Shown in pieces: positions 53,924 through 62,894 of a stretch of DNA of 64,000 nucleotides. The notes beneath the pieces are model-generated. The model was not told the DNA's origin. It searched no databases and worked only from the letters and a program-made list of their open reading frames with translations. The stretch covers positions 1 through 64,000 of the forward strand of contig JAHHHR010000006.1 of assembly GCA_019359245.1 (NCBI GenBank). Direction: 5' to 3'. How positions within the stretch are numbered: the stretch's first letter is position 1; each line of letters begins with the position of its first letter. A program made the translations under genes and the position numbers. This DNA is from Nostoc desertorum CM1-VF14. GTDB taxonomy: Bacteria; Cyanobacteriota; Cyanobacteriia; Cyanobacteriales; Nostocaceae.

Positions 53924-54871
53924 TTAACTCACTCTATTTTTGCTTTTATAGAGTTCGATAACTTCATCTAAGACTTCAACGGGATATGTATTAACTTCTC
54001 CGTGACGCTCATCTGGAATTTTTTTAACTAAACAACTTTTCTGGCGACAAATTTTACTAGCTTGAGTGCCTAGACTTTGCGCCTCTTTTTGAGAAACTTT
54101 AATCCGATTAATGTTGCAGTAGCCACGAATAGTATAGTAATTAGATATACCGTTTAAAGTTAATGTATCTAATTTTGCTTCTATAGCTTCTGTACGTTTT
54201 TCTTGTTCATTTAAACGAAACTCTATAGACTGCACCTGTATACCTTGCTGCTCACATACTGTTGTTAATCGCATGAGATTTTGAGTAAGCAAATCAACGA
54301 CTTGTTGATTATAAATAGGCTTTTCGGTCATTCTTGATAACTGGCGGCTTCTAGTGTTTTTTAACCGCTCCATCACTTGCGAAGTCATTCTGGCTGATAA
54401 ATCACGAATTCTATCAGTCTTTGTAGTAACTTCGTCTTTTGACACATCACTTAAATCAGCATGATTGTCTAAATTCATATTACAAAGCTCTGATTTTTTA
54501 AATTTGAGTAAATTCCTGCAAGTGCTTGGAAAATATAACGAATGATTAGACAATTGTTCTTGGAGAGCAGGAACCTTATTGTTACAGTCAATTTTGTAAC
54601 CGCATCCATTGATTAAAGGATAAAAAAGGTATGCTTTACTTCCTTGTTCTTCTCCAAGAACTGCTTCTCTATAAGTCAAAAGTTCGAGCTTAACCAAGCC
54701 CATCGCATACAGTAAGCTTACATAGGTAGATAAGCGAACCCTCTGCCCAATTTTCTTAGCTGTAATACCAGGACATTTTCTTACTTCTTGCAGGATTAAA
54801 ATTAACAGCAATTCCTTGCTATTTTTATCAGCTTTTGTCAGGATTTTTGAAAGATAGCTTTTGCCGAACAA
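53924..54871 (-). CDS. Element-borne winged-helix/coiled-coil protein, 315 aa
   Basis: The N-terminal part (about 18-85, SKELLLILILQEVRKCPGIT, KKIGQRVRLSTYVSLLYAMG) resembles a winged-helix DNA-binding domain. A coiled-coil region spans about 190-245 (VQSIEFRLNEQEKRTEAIEA). The C-terminal 70 residues (YYTIRGYCNINRIKVSQKEA, PDERHGEVNTYPVEVLDEVI) look like a separate small domain, which I believe recurs in cyanobacterial plasmid and phage proteins. The first codon is TTG at 54871, overlapping the end of the upstream gene by 44 nt, so the pair is probably translationally coupled. Perhaps a regulator or partition-type protein; this is inference. Confidence 0.65.
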   Translation of the reverse strand: MFGKSYLSKILTKADKNSKELLLILILQEVRKCPGITAKKIGQRVRLSTYVSLLYAMGLVKLELLTYREAVLGEEQGSKAYLFYPLINGCGYKIDCNNKVPALQEQLSNHSLYFPSTCRNLLKFKKSELCNMNLDNHADLSDVSKDEVTTKTDRIRDLSARMTSQVMERLKNTRSRQLSRMTEKPIYNQQVVDLLTQNLMRLTTVCEQQGIQVQSIEFRLNEQEKRTEAIEAKLDTLTLNGISNYYTIRGYCNINRIKVSQKEAQSLGTQASKICRQKSCLVKKIPDERHGEVNTYPVEVLDEVIELYKSKNRVS

Positions 54872-55697
54872 GCAATCTTACTCTTTGTACCAATTCCTCT
54901 TTGGATTCTCTATTAACTTTTGGTATATTTATCTGAGAAAATTTTTGCTCAAGCTCTGTTACACGAGTATTAATCTCGTCAACTTTTTCGTCAAGTATTT
55001 GTACAAAAGTTTCAGTCACTGTCTCAATTATGTTTTGAGATATATTTTGAGATATATTTTCAGATGCCTCGTCTATCATTTCTAGTACTTCGCGCATAGT
55101 TACCATTGAAGATAATTCATCAAAATTCACTTCTGGCGGGACTTCGCTACTGAAATGATCCTTGTTTTCACTTTCTGAATCTTCACCTGTACCAGCATCT
55201 TCCTCAGAATAATTCTGATTGCTGCTATTCTCTTCTGCGTTCTTTGCACTATCTTGCTCCGCTACTATTCCTTTCTCAAGGCAATACCGTTCGTAGCTTA
55301 TCCCCTTTTTTGCCATTATGTCTTGAACTAATAACAGCCCTTTATCCAAAGGAATTAATTCAGTAAAATAATAGATAAACGAGTAGGTATTTTTGATGCC
55401 TCTTAATAACGGTATTTCTATCCCACCAGCTTCTTTTTCACGCAATCTACGAAGACGTACAGATAAAGATGGGTTGGACATTCTCAGGTACGACATTACA
55501 TCTTTAACATCTATACCACGCCCGATAGTATTAGATAAGATGATGTATTCTATGATTAATAAATCAATCTTATCTCGGCTGTACAAGATAGCCATGATTC
55601 TATTAACTAATTTTTCTTTATCGCTGTTAGCTTCAGATGACGAATCGATGTCAGAAGCTTGACTTTTAGGAGCTTTTCCGTTTACAATTGTATCCAT
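54828..55697 (-). CDS. Element-borne winged-helix/coiled-coil protein, 289 aa
   Basis: The N-terminal segment (about 25-115, SRDKIDLLIIEYIILSNTIG, VMSYLRMSNPSLSVRLRRLR) looks like a MarR-type winged helix. An acidic low-complexity stretch follows (about 150-195). The C-terminal third is coiled coil (SENISQNISQNIIETVTETF, VDEINTRVTELEQKFSQI). ATG 55697 was chosen because AGGAGG lies 10 nt upstream; earlier codons give an improbable leader. It shares the layout of the overlapping downstream gene, so the two may be distant paralogues and form a hetero-oligomer. Function unknown. Confidence 0.65.
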   Translation of the reverse strand: MDTIVNGKAPKSQASDIDSSSEANSDKEKLVNRIMAILYSRDKIDLLIIEYIILSNTIGRGIDVKDVMSYLRMSNPSLSVRLRRLREKEAGGIEIPLLRGIKNTYSFIYYFTELIPLDKGLLLVQDIMAKKGISYERYCLEKGIVAEQDSAKNAEENSSNQNYSEEDAGTGEDSESENKDHFSSEVPPEVNFDELSSMVTMREVLEMIDEASENISQNISQNIIETVTETFVQILDEKVDEINTRVTELEQKFSQINIPKVNRESKEELVQRVRLLVRQKLSFKNPDKS

Positions 55698-55988
55698 GCG
55701 AAAGCAGCCTCCTGCCGCTAAATAGTAAGAGGTAAAACTTAAGTGCGTAAGTTGCATGTAAAACCCAATACTCTGTCTAAAGTTTCCTAGGCTCAGTCAG
55801 TTTATGGGTTTTTACAAAACAACTTTTTAAATCGAGGTAGGGTAAAAAACCCTACCTTAATTTTTAGCATAGTATTATCAAAATCACAATATTTTTTGCT
55901 TTAACTTATTTACTTGATTAATCAATAGGCAACTTTTTTCGTTTTAGCAATAACAAACCTTTTTCGCAAAAACCTAAAAAATTATTGA

Positions 55989-56924
55989 TTAACTCATCCC
56001 TTGCAGTCTGTCTAGTGGGTATTCAAGAGCAATTTGGTGAAATGGAATCCACTCACCATCTGCTATTAAAACGTGTTGAATACCCTCAAGTTTGGTGGCA
56101 GCACTCACTAGTCGGCAAGAACTAGCAACTTTGTACCATTCATTGAATATCTCTTTATCCGTTTTGTTTTTGTGTGCATCAGATGGTATCCATCCTTCCT
56201 TGATTGCTCTAGCTAAAAACCCTTCTGGATTTGGCACTTCCCCTTTAGACTTAGCTTCTTTCAAAGCTTCAATCGCTAATAGTGTTACTTCTTCAGGGGT
56301 CGAACTAATAATTTTTTTCAAGGTAGGGTTCAACTTAATTAAGAGTGCTTCTAGCTCGGATTGGATTTGAGAACTCTTGCTAGATGAAGGTTTGCGAAGA
56401 TTAAGTAGTGTTCCTCTATGCTTTTCGTTATCTGAGTTATGCTGCGAGGAGTTTGTCTGCTGCTTAAAATTTTCAAGTTCTGCCTCAGCATTAGAAAGTA
56501 ATTTTATTAATCGGTCAATTTCTCGGCGTTGCACTTCGTTTTCGTCTACCAGCGCTCTCTGCCGTCCGTGGATTGTCTCTAAATGCTCTCTCAATCCCCT
56601 ATTTTCTGCTTCAATTTTTTGTAATCTTTGCTTAAGAGCTTGATATTTAGCATCTTTGGAGGCATCTGTTGCTTTTTGCTCTGGAGCTACCAGCTTTTGT
56701 TTCTTAGTGCCTTGTTCCCTGAGAGTTTCAATGCGACTTTTTACCGTAGGTTCTTTGTAAAGCCAAGCAGTAGAAACGTCTGCCATTTCGGCAACCGCCT
56801 TAAAATTGATTGGGCGACCCTCCTTGTTTAGCTGCTGAATTGCCGCATCAGTCCTCTTCAGAGCTTCCTGCTTTTTCTTTTGGGCATTTTGGCGTAAACC
56901 TTCAACATTTCTCTCATGCTTCAT
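55989..56924 (-). CDS. TnpC-like protein (helix-turn-helix and coiled coil; DUF6262-like)
   Basis: A 311-aa protein. The first 75 residues (MKHERNVEGLRQNAQKKKQE, then PINFKAVAEMADVSTAWLYK) hold a helix-turn-helix region like Tn554-type TnpC and DUF6262 proteins. A long coiled coil follows (about 95-165, QALKQRLQKIEAENRGLREH). The C-terminal 120 residues are helical with no recognised domain, which makes it much longer than TnpC of Tn554 (about 125 aa). Its ATG overlaps the end of the 622-aa recombinase gene by 11 nt. TnpC helps to set the direction and rate of Tn554 transposition. Confidence 0.8.
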   Translation of the reverse strand: MKHERNVEGLRQNAQKKKQEALKRTDAAIQQLNKEGRPINFKAVAEMADVSTAWLYKEPTVKSRIETLREQGTKKQKLVAPEQKATDASKDAKYQALKQRLQKIEAENRGLREHLETIHGRQRALVDENEVQRREIDRLIKLLSNAEAELENFKQQTNSSQHNSDNEKHRGTLLNLRKPSSSKSSQIQSELEALLIKLNPTLKKIISSTPEEVTLLAIEALKEAKSKGEVPNPEGFLARAIKEGWIPSDAHKNKTDKEIFNEWYKVASSCRLVSAATKLEGIQHVLIADGEWIPFHQIALEYPLDRLQGMS

Positions 56925-58782
56925 CTTGCCCCTCCAATGATGCGATAATAGCTTGCAAGTTGTCTTTGACCTTCAGATTCATTTCAGTTTGCCTCTGCCA
57001 GCCTTTGGCAGTAGCCGTTTCAATGATTTGATTTGTTTGCTCTAGTTGTTTTTTGTGTTCATCCAAAAAATCGACGGTTGTACGAAAATGGGTGCAAGTC
57101 AAACATGCGTTTGCGTGAGGGCAAGAGCCTGCAACTATAGGAAGGGCGCAAGTACCATTTGGCAAAGCTTGACTTAAAATATTCTTTTTAACCCATTGCG
57201 ACTCTGAACTGATAGATCGCGCATCCTCAGACTCAACTACTTCGCCCATAACATTTACAATCTTGCCCCTGAACTTCGCAAACTCTTCTTTAAGTGTTTG
57301 GTCGTGAATATAGGCATAACGAGATGTCATTTCCGGCGATTCATGCCCTAGATATCGCTGAATTATGTGTTGAGGTACACCATTGTTCGTCATTCTTGTG
57401 CCTACTGAATGGCGAAATTGATGTGGTTGGAAGTGCCAAAGCTTACCGTTGACATCACAAATATTTCTGTCGTGAGCCAACTTGTTTAAGGCATGATTGA
57501 AATTACCTTGCTTCACAAGACCTCCCTTCCCATAAGGTTTGGGAACAGGAAACAGATAGGGAAAATCAAATCCCCATTCTTCAATTACAAAACCTTGTTG
57601 TTCTTGGATCACCGCAACAACTTCTCTAGAAATTGGGATTGTATGTTCCTTTTTCATCTTGTACTGGTAGTAGCGTAAAAACCAGTCACCGTGAGCATCC
57701 TGTATTAGACAGTCAAACGCTAACTTACAAAGTTCACCAATTCTCATCCCACACTCTTGGATAATCAATGTCATCCGCATATAGTGAGGTTGTAATTCTT
57801 CGATATGCTGGTTTAATTGACTCAACACTTCTTCCGGGACGTAGCGAGGAAGAGGTCTAGAGAGACGGGGAAAGTCTTCACTGTAAATTAAACGTTTATC
57901 GGGGAATGCAGCCCAGCCTTCCCTAGCGCATAATTCTAAAAATGTTCTAATACAACCAATAATCCTGTGTCTTGTACCAGATGCTAAACCTGTTGCTGGT
58001 AACTGAGTAATAAATTCTAAAATTATTGGTCTATCAATTTCAGACGGTTGCAGCGAAGGGTGATAGTGAGCCAGAAATGCTGAAAAATCTCTTAATGTTG
58101 ATATTCTATTAGTGCATTCACCGGGAGAGCAAATAGCTAAACTATATCTAATAAACTTTTTTACTGCCTGTAAAAACCAAGGCTGGCTAAATTGTTCAAA
58201 ATTCAGTTTGTAATTAGACTTAGAAAGGTCAATTTCAACACCTAGCTTGCGTAAGTCCCAAACTTCTTTATCGTACTCTTCCCGTTCGTCGTAGACATTT
58301 GCTACCAATTTATATATTTGACGAAATGCTATAAGAGTAGGGTCTTGAATCAGAAAAAGATAAGGTTCTTTAGTAGTTCCAACTCTTTCAGCAGTATACT
58401 CCCGTAATTTCTTGTATTTTACTAGGTAAGATCGTAGAGATAGCTCCCACCTATCCAAACTCTTAACTATTAAAGATGTCTCATGAGGTGCAACAGTATT
58501 TAGCCAATTAGCAATATTGGTTATAGTTGCTTTTTTTGACCAAAGTGAGTTCACAGACCATTCTTTATTCTCTAGTTTTTGCCAACAGGCGTATTTCAAC
58601 TCTGTGTTAATTGATGCAGAAATACAGCTAAATATAACGTACTTAGCTCTAGATGGAATCGCATTACCATCGGATAAAGGACACTCAAAAATATCCCATT
58701 CATCTCTCATCCAAAAACCCTGCACCTCCGACTCTAAGACTAATTGTTTAGAGACTGACCACTGAATTGGTAGCGCTTCCAT
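56914..58782 (-). CDS. TnpB-like tyrosine recombinase with Cys-rich C-terminus
   Basis: A 622-aa site-specific recombinase, close in size to TnpB of Tn554. Catalytic residues are Arg347 in ECGMRIGEL, Lys near 376 in YKMKKEHTIP, His454 and Arg457 in HQFRHSVG, His480 in LGHES, and the tyrosine nucleophile in SRYAYIHD (Tyr489 or Tyr491). After the catalytic domain a cysteine cluster (SCPHANACLTCTHFRTTVDF) resembles the zinc-binding-like tail of TnpB proteins, followed by a coiled region. It starts 4 bp after the 364-aa recombinase gene and overlaps the TnpC-like gene, so the three form one operon. Confidence 0.92.
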   Translation of the reverse strand: MEALPIQWSVSKQLVLESEVQGFWMRDEWDIFECPLSDGNAIPSRAKYVIFSCISASINTELKYACWQKLENKEWSVNSLWSKKATITNIANWLNTVAPHETSLIVKSLDRWELSLRSYLVKYKKLREYTAERVGTTKEPYLFLIQDPTLIAFRQIYKLVANVYDEREEYDKEVWDLRKLGVEIDLSKSNYKLNFEQFSQPWFLQAVKKFIRYSLAICSPGECTNRISTLRDFSAFLAHYHPSLQPSEIDRPIILEFITQLPATGLASGTRHRIIGCIRTFLELCAREGWAAFPDKRLIYSEDFPRLSRPLPRYVPEEVLSQLNQHIEELQPHYMRMTLIIQECGMRIGELCKLAFDCLIQDAHGDWFLRYYQYKMKKEHTIPISREVVAVIQEQQGFVIEEWGFDFPYLFPVPKPYGKGGLVKQGNFNHALNKLAHDRNICDVNGKLWHFQPHQFRHSVGTRMTNNGVPQHIIQRYLGHESPEMTSRYAYIHDQTLKEEFAKFRGKIVNVMGEVVESEDARSISSESQWVKKNILSQALPNGTCALPIVAGSCPHANACLTCTHFRTTVDFLDEHKKQLEQTNQIIETATAKGWQRQTEMNLKVKDNLQAIIASLEGQDEA

Positions 58783-58786
58783 AATT

Positions 58787-59881
58787 TTATTTATCCCGAT
58801 TATTCAGGTAATCTTTATAAGCTTCCTGCATATCCTCATCGCTTAAATGGGTATAAGTATTGAGGACAGTTTGTACTTGTGCGTGTCCCAATCGCTTCTG
58901 AACATGGGCAGCATCCCATCCTTCACGAATTAGTTCTGTGGCATGGGTATGCCTAAACATGTGAGGATGTACCCTGATTCCTGTTTTGTCGCTTAATCTA
59001 CGGAATAAATCAGCAATAGCGCTATATTTCATCGGTTGTCCGATTACACCATCCCACAGATTTATAAAAACATAATCACTTTCACATTCGTCAAATTCAT
59101 TGAGTAAATAATCGGTATACATCCCCATTAGCTCTTTGGAAATGTGAATGTTATAACTTTCTCTAGTTTTTGCTCTAGCACCATTAACATTCCCAACTCT
59201 TGGAACAATCACAATTAAGTTGTCCCAAGAGTGAATGTCCTCGTGCCTTAATCCTAAAGCTTGTCCTATCCTCATTCCACTTTCATAGAGTAAGGCGATT
59301 AAAAACTTATCTCTAATCCGTTTACAAGCATTGATTAACTTGCTTACTTGTGAACTCGTTAGAGTTTTAGGAATACGCTTTGGCTCTTTAAGTCTAATTA
59401 GCTTAGTTCTAACTGGCTTGCCCTTGTTGATGTGGTGCAAAAACCCTTTATACCGCCTTCCAGGTTGCATCTGGGAAGCATAAATTGGAATACCTTGTAC
59501 TATGCCTAGCCGCTCTTGATAATCATAAAGCATACAAACAGATGTGACGATCGCATTTACTGTCGCCTCGGTGCGCCTAGATTGCTGCTGTTGCAGAGAT
59601 GTAATTCCAGGTAAAGGATTCCGTAGATAACTTACGAAATCAGCTAGATCGGATATCCCAATAGTTGTCCAGTCCCTGCTGGTATCTCTCAAAAACTCCC
59701 AATAAAGTTTGAGATGATAGGCGTAAGAACGGATTGTGTTTGGCGATCGCTCTATGCTCTCTAAATAGCTTATAAATTGCTCGATTGGTCGAACAGGCAA
59801 ATAACCATCACTTAACACTGACCAACTAAATTGATCGCTGTTAGGGAGGCGTATTCTTTGAACTTTCACACTACTTTTCAA
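58787..59881 (-). CDS. TnpA-like tyrosine recombinase
   Basis: A 364-aa tyrosine recombinase, the size of TnpA of Tn554. The SAM-like core-binding domain lies at about 30-130 (FISYLESIERSPNTIRSYAY). The catalytic domain carries Arg204 in ESGMRIGQALGLRHEDI, His307 and Arg310 in HPHMFRHTHATELI, His333 in LGHAQ and the nucleophile Tyr343 in LNTYTHL. It is the first gene of the recombination operon and lies 111 bp from the element's right end, where such recombinases are usually found. Confidence 0.93.
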   Translation of the reverse strand: MKSSVKVQRIRLPNSDQFSWSVLSDGYLPVRPIEQFISYLESIERSPNTIRSYAYHLKLYWEFLRDTSRDWTTIGISDLADFVSYLRNPLPGITSLQQQQSRRTEATVNAIVTSVCMLYDYQERLGIVQGIPIYASQMQPGRRYKGFLHHINKGKPVRTKLIRLKEPKRIPKTLTSSQVSKLINACKRIRDKFLIALLYESGMRIGQALGLRHEDIHSWDNLIVIVPRVGNVNGARAKTRESYNIHISKELMGMYTDYLLNEFDECESDYVFINLWDGVIGQPMKYSAIADLFRRLSDKTGIRVHPHMFRHTHATELIREGWDAAHVQKRLGHAQVQTVLNTYTHLSDEDMQEAYKDYLNNRDK

Positions 59882-59992
59882 AGGTTGTTTACACTGTAGA
59901 AATGCTTGATGATATTATTCTACAATGAACAGGCGCAGTAATTAATTTGTTGTTGTTTACTTTAAAGAATTGTTTTTAAGAGCTATTGTTTT

Positions 59993-61009
59993 GATACTTA
60001 TGGTGATTACACAAATTCCAGCAGTTTAGGCAATGCTAATAACTTATTGCAGATTGACAGCCCGAAATTAGCATCTTTATTTATAGAAGAGTTTAACATC
60101 ATGTGGGGAGATGGGCCAGGAGGTAAGCCAGATAGCCAATTTGGTATACAAAAACCAATGCGTTTACCTAAACAAATAACTTTAGGTAACACCCAAATTA
60201 CTGTGCAATTTTCGCCTACTTCACCAACTCAACCTTGGAGTAACAGTAGTAATGGTTTGATTGGCAAAACTTTAGATTCAGCAACCAAATCTATTGATAT
60301 GGCGTTATTTGTCTTTTCCGAACAGCGTCTTGCCAATATTTTAGAAAATCGCCATCAACAAAGTGTACAAATTCGCGCTTTAATTGAACCACAATTTGCC
60401 TATCGTCCTTATAGCGAGGCATTGGATATGATGGGGGTTGCTCTTAGTAACAAATGTAAATATGAAATTGATAACCATCCTTGGCAAAATCCAATTACTA
60501 CTGTAGGCGTACCTGTTTTACCCAAAGGTGATTTATTACATCACAAATTTGGTGTTATTGATAGCCAAACAGTAATTGCAGGTTCTCATAATTGGTCAGA
60601 TGCTGCCAATAACAGTAACGATGAAACACTTGTAGTGATTGAAAATCCTATAGTTGCTGCCCATTATGTACGCGAATTTGCTCGTCTTTATACCAAAGTT
60701 AAACCCGGCTTACCACCAGGAATCCAAGAAAAAATTAAATTAGAACAAATACGCTGTCCCCAGATAAAAAGTTCTTCATCAACTGAACTAGAAGAAATTA
60801 AACAAATAAATATCAACATTGCAAGTCTAGAAGAATTAGCAGCTCTCCCTGGTGTGGGTAAGAAGTTAGCACAACGGATAATTATTAGCCGTCAACAGCA
60901 AAAATTTACATCTTTACAAGACTTGGAAAGAGTTCCAGGAGTTAGTGCTAAAACTGTAGAGAAATGGCGCATAGGCGTAGCCCGTGGTAGATATCGCCTG
61001 ATTTGGTAG
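59993..61009 (+). pseudogene. Phospholipase D-like lipoprotein, 3' part
   Basis: The second half of the split gene. From 59993 the frame reads DTYGDYTNSSSLGNANNLLQ and continues with FIEEFNIMWGDGPGGKPDSQ. The second HKD motif is LLHHKFGVIDSQTVIAGSHN. The C-terminus holds a ComEA-type helix-hairpin-helix region (ININIASLEELAALPGVGKK, then FTSLQDLERVPGVSAKTVEK), suggesting DNA binding. A TTG at 60047 could start a 320-residue fragment, but no ribosome binding site is seen. Rejoined with 51151-51786 the gene would encode 550 aa. Confidence 0.9.
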
Positions 61010-61025
61010 GGGTACGGCAGATTGA

Positions 61026-61061
61026 TGTCAACTTAAGGTAAAACCTGAGCTTAAGTTGACA
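61026..61061. terminator. Bidirectional hairpin between convergent genes
   Basis: A perfect 12-bp stem (TGTCAACTTAAG at 61026-61037, complement at 61050-61061) between the phospholipase D-like gene and the minus-strand protease gene. No long T-run follows, but the position suggests a shared terminator. Confidence 0.6.
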
Positions 61062-61110
61062 CCAATGGTGCCGCTACTATTCCACACTATTAAAATCGGC
61101 TATATTGCCT

Positions 61111-62328
61111 CTACGAAGCATTTTGCAACTCAGCAGTACGGACTGAAAGCTGCTGTGTCTGATTACCCCGTTGCACTTTCACCTGTAATACTTGACCAAG
61201 GCGGCTGTCTTCCACTAAATTCTGTAATTGTTCAGCACTGGTAATTGGTTTACCATCAATTTGCAGAATTACATCTCCGCGTCGGATGCCGGCAGATGCA
61301 GCTGGAGAATTGGGGACAACTCGCATTACAAAAACACCATTAATTTCTGGTATCTGAATAGGAGAGTTGGGATCGGTGTTATTTTGCTTGGCAAGTTCGG
61401 GTGTTAAAGTTAGCATTTGCACACCTAAATAGGGGTGAGCAACTTTGCCATCACGTTGTAGTTGGGCTGCGATCGCTTTAGCTTTATCAATAGGAATGGC
61501 AAACCCAATACCCATCGCATCAGGACGAATGGCTGTGTTAATGCCAATCACTTCACCTTGGCCATTCAATAGCGGCCCACCAGAGTTGCCAGGGTTAATG
61601 GCAGCGTCTGTCTGAATGAAATCCAAGCGTTTGTCGTTAATGCCGACTTGGGCGCTGGAACGTTTGAGAGTACTGACAATTCCCAAGGTAACGGTGTTAT
61701 CAAATCCCAAAGGATTACCAACTGCGATCGCCCAGTCTCCTACTTGGACATTACTGGAAGAACCCAAGGGTGCAACTGGCAAATCGTTACCAGCATTAAT
61801 CTTGACTACTGCCAAATCTGTAACTTCATCAATACCTTGAACTTTCCCTTCAAAGGTGCGACCATCTTTGAGCCGGACTGTTACTTTATCAGCCTTATCG
61901 ACCACATGAGCATTAGTCAGAACTAACCCACTCTTATCAAGAATAAAACCTGAGCCGACACCGCGTAACTGCTGCTCAGGAGGCATTTGTTGGGAGAAAC
62001 CTTCACCAAAAAACCGACGGAAAAAGGGGTCTTCCATAAATGGATCAACGCGACGAGTAATTGTGCGCTCAGTATCAATCCGAACAACTGCTGAACCAAC
62101 ACGATTTACCGCTGTTGTGACAAAGCTACTGCTACCGATCGCAGCAGTGGCTGGTGATTGCCGTTGGGCAATCAGTTGCGAAGTATCTCCAGCAGTTACT
62201 GTGGGTGCGGGTTCGGCTTGGGAGGGCAAAACCTGCAATGTGCTAACAGTTAGCAAAACTCCTAGCGCGATCGCTAAAACATGACTACTGAGTTGACGTA
62301 TAGACCGGGATGATTTCGGAAATCGCAT
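61111..62328 (-). CDS. HtrA/Deg-type serine protease with PDZ domain
   Basis: A 405-aa envelope protease/chaperone. The N-terminal signal (about 15-37, [20 protein letters not shown]) is followed by a trypsin-like domain with the catalytic triad His ([12 protein letters not shown]), Asp (VTDLAVVKI) and Ser ([14 protein letters not shown]). One PDZ domain lies at the C-terminus (about 300-395, [32 protein letters not shown]). Cyanobacteria have three such proteins (HhoA, HhoB, HtrA); which one this is cannot be told. ATG 62328 has AGG 8 nt upstream, better than the GTG at 62334. It acts in misfolded-protein turnover in the periplasm. Confidence 0.94.
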   Translation of the reverse strand: MRFPKSSRSIRQLSSHVLAIALGVLLTVSTLQVLPSQAEPAPTVTAGDTSQLIAQRQSPATAAIGSSSFVTTAVNRVGSAVVRIDTERTITRRVDPFMEDPFFRRFFGEGFSQQMPPEQQLRGVGSGFILDKSGLVLTNAHVVDKADKVTVRLKDGRTFEGKVQGIDEVTDLAVVKINAGNDLPVAPLGSSSNVQVGDWAIAVGNPLGFDNTVTLGIVSTLKRSSAQVGINDKRLDFIQTDAAINPGNSGGPLLNGQGEVIGINTAIRPDAMGIGFAIPIDKAKAIAAQLQRDGKVAHPYLGVQMLTLTPELAKQNNTDPNSPIQIPEINGVFVMRVVPNSPAASAGIRRGDVILQIDGKPITSAEQLQNLVEDSRLGQVLQVKVQRGNQTQQLSVRTAELQNAS

Positions 62329-62894
62329 AATCACAACCTAATTTATAAGCTTAATTGTTGCTTAGTCGTGATCAAAGAGGCAGGGAGCAGGGAAGAGAGA
62401 TTTTGAAATTCCTTAGCAATTAAGGGTTTCATCGCAACTAAATTTATCTATGGGGTCTTTTCCCCTACCCCCTGCTCCCTTTCCTCTTGATGTGACAAAT
62501 CTATTTACACTTATTTTTACTTGAGGTTTCGTCTGCTCTTCTCAATACTGAGGTTAAGGCATTTTGCGAACTATCTGTAATCAACTTAATTGAAAATTTA
62601 ACCCAAAAGCTATTATGGACATTTACCCTTGACAAGTTCGGTTTTTACCCATTAATAAAACTTTTGGATTTCTAAATAATACTAGTACCTTAAGGCGGAA
62701 GTCAAAAATAAAAAGTCAAAAGTCAAAAGGTTTATGGAATAAGCTCTTTAGGACTTTTCAAGGGTCTGCTGATTTCGCCGTGCTGTACTAGACCTTTCGA
62801 GGTAGTGACAGACATCAAAGGGAGATAAGGGATAGTAGACACCCATACTCACTTTTAATTTAAAACCTTGTCAGATGTGACTTTAGACGATGAA
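62329..62894. other. Intergenic region with tandem repeats
   Basis: It separates the protease gene from the PBP4-type gene. Positions 62711-62730 hold AAAAGTC units (7 bp). GCAGGGA- and CCCCCTGCTCCCT-type sequence lies near 62380-62485. No gene is recognised. Confidence 0.5.
62711..62730. repeat. Short tandem repeat, AAAAGTC type
   Basis: Two full AAAAGTC units plus a partial third, preceded by a degenerate unit. Confidence 0.55.

Larger units (their letters stand above)
51788..59992. mobile_element. Tn554-like integrative element, about 8.2 kb
   Basis: Inserted DNA that splits the phospholipase D-like gene. Deleting it joins ACT TTA AGT to GAT ACT TAT, giving an uninterrupted 550-codon frame across the junction. 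It carries a minus-strand recombination operon (59881 to 55989) with the tnpA-tnpB-tnpC layout of Tn554-type elements, plus cargo genes for a Fic protein, two winged-helix/coiled-coil proteins and a 124-aa protein. There are no long terminal inverted repeats, which is usual for this class. The junction is exact to within about two bases because both sides share TG. Confidence 0.87.

Noticed and set aside
51775..59965. The direct repeat TTTACTTTAA as the crossover site of the element
   Set aside because: Recombination between these copies would leave GAATTGTTTTTAAG in the gene and create a stop codon, whereas the junction at 51786/59993 restores the frame exactly.
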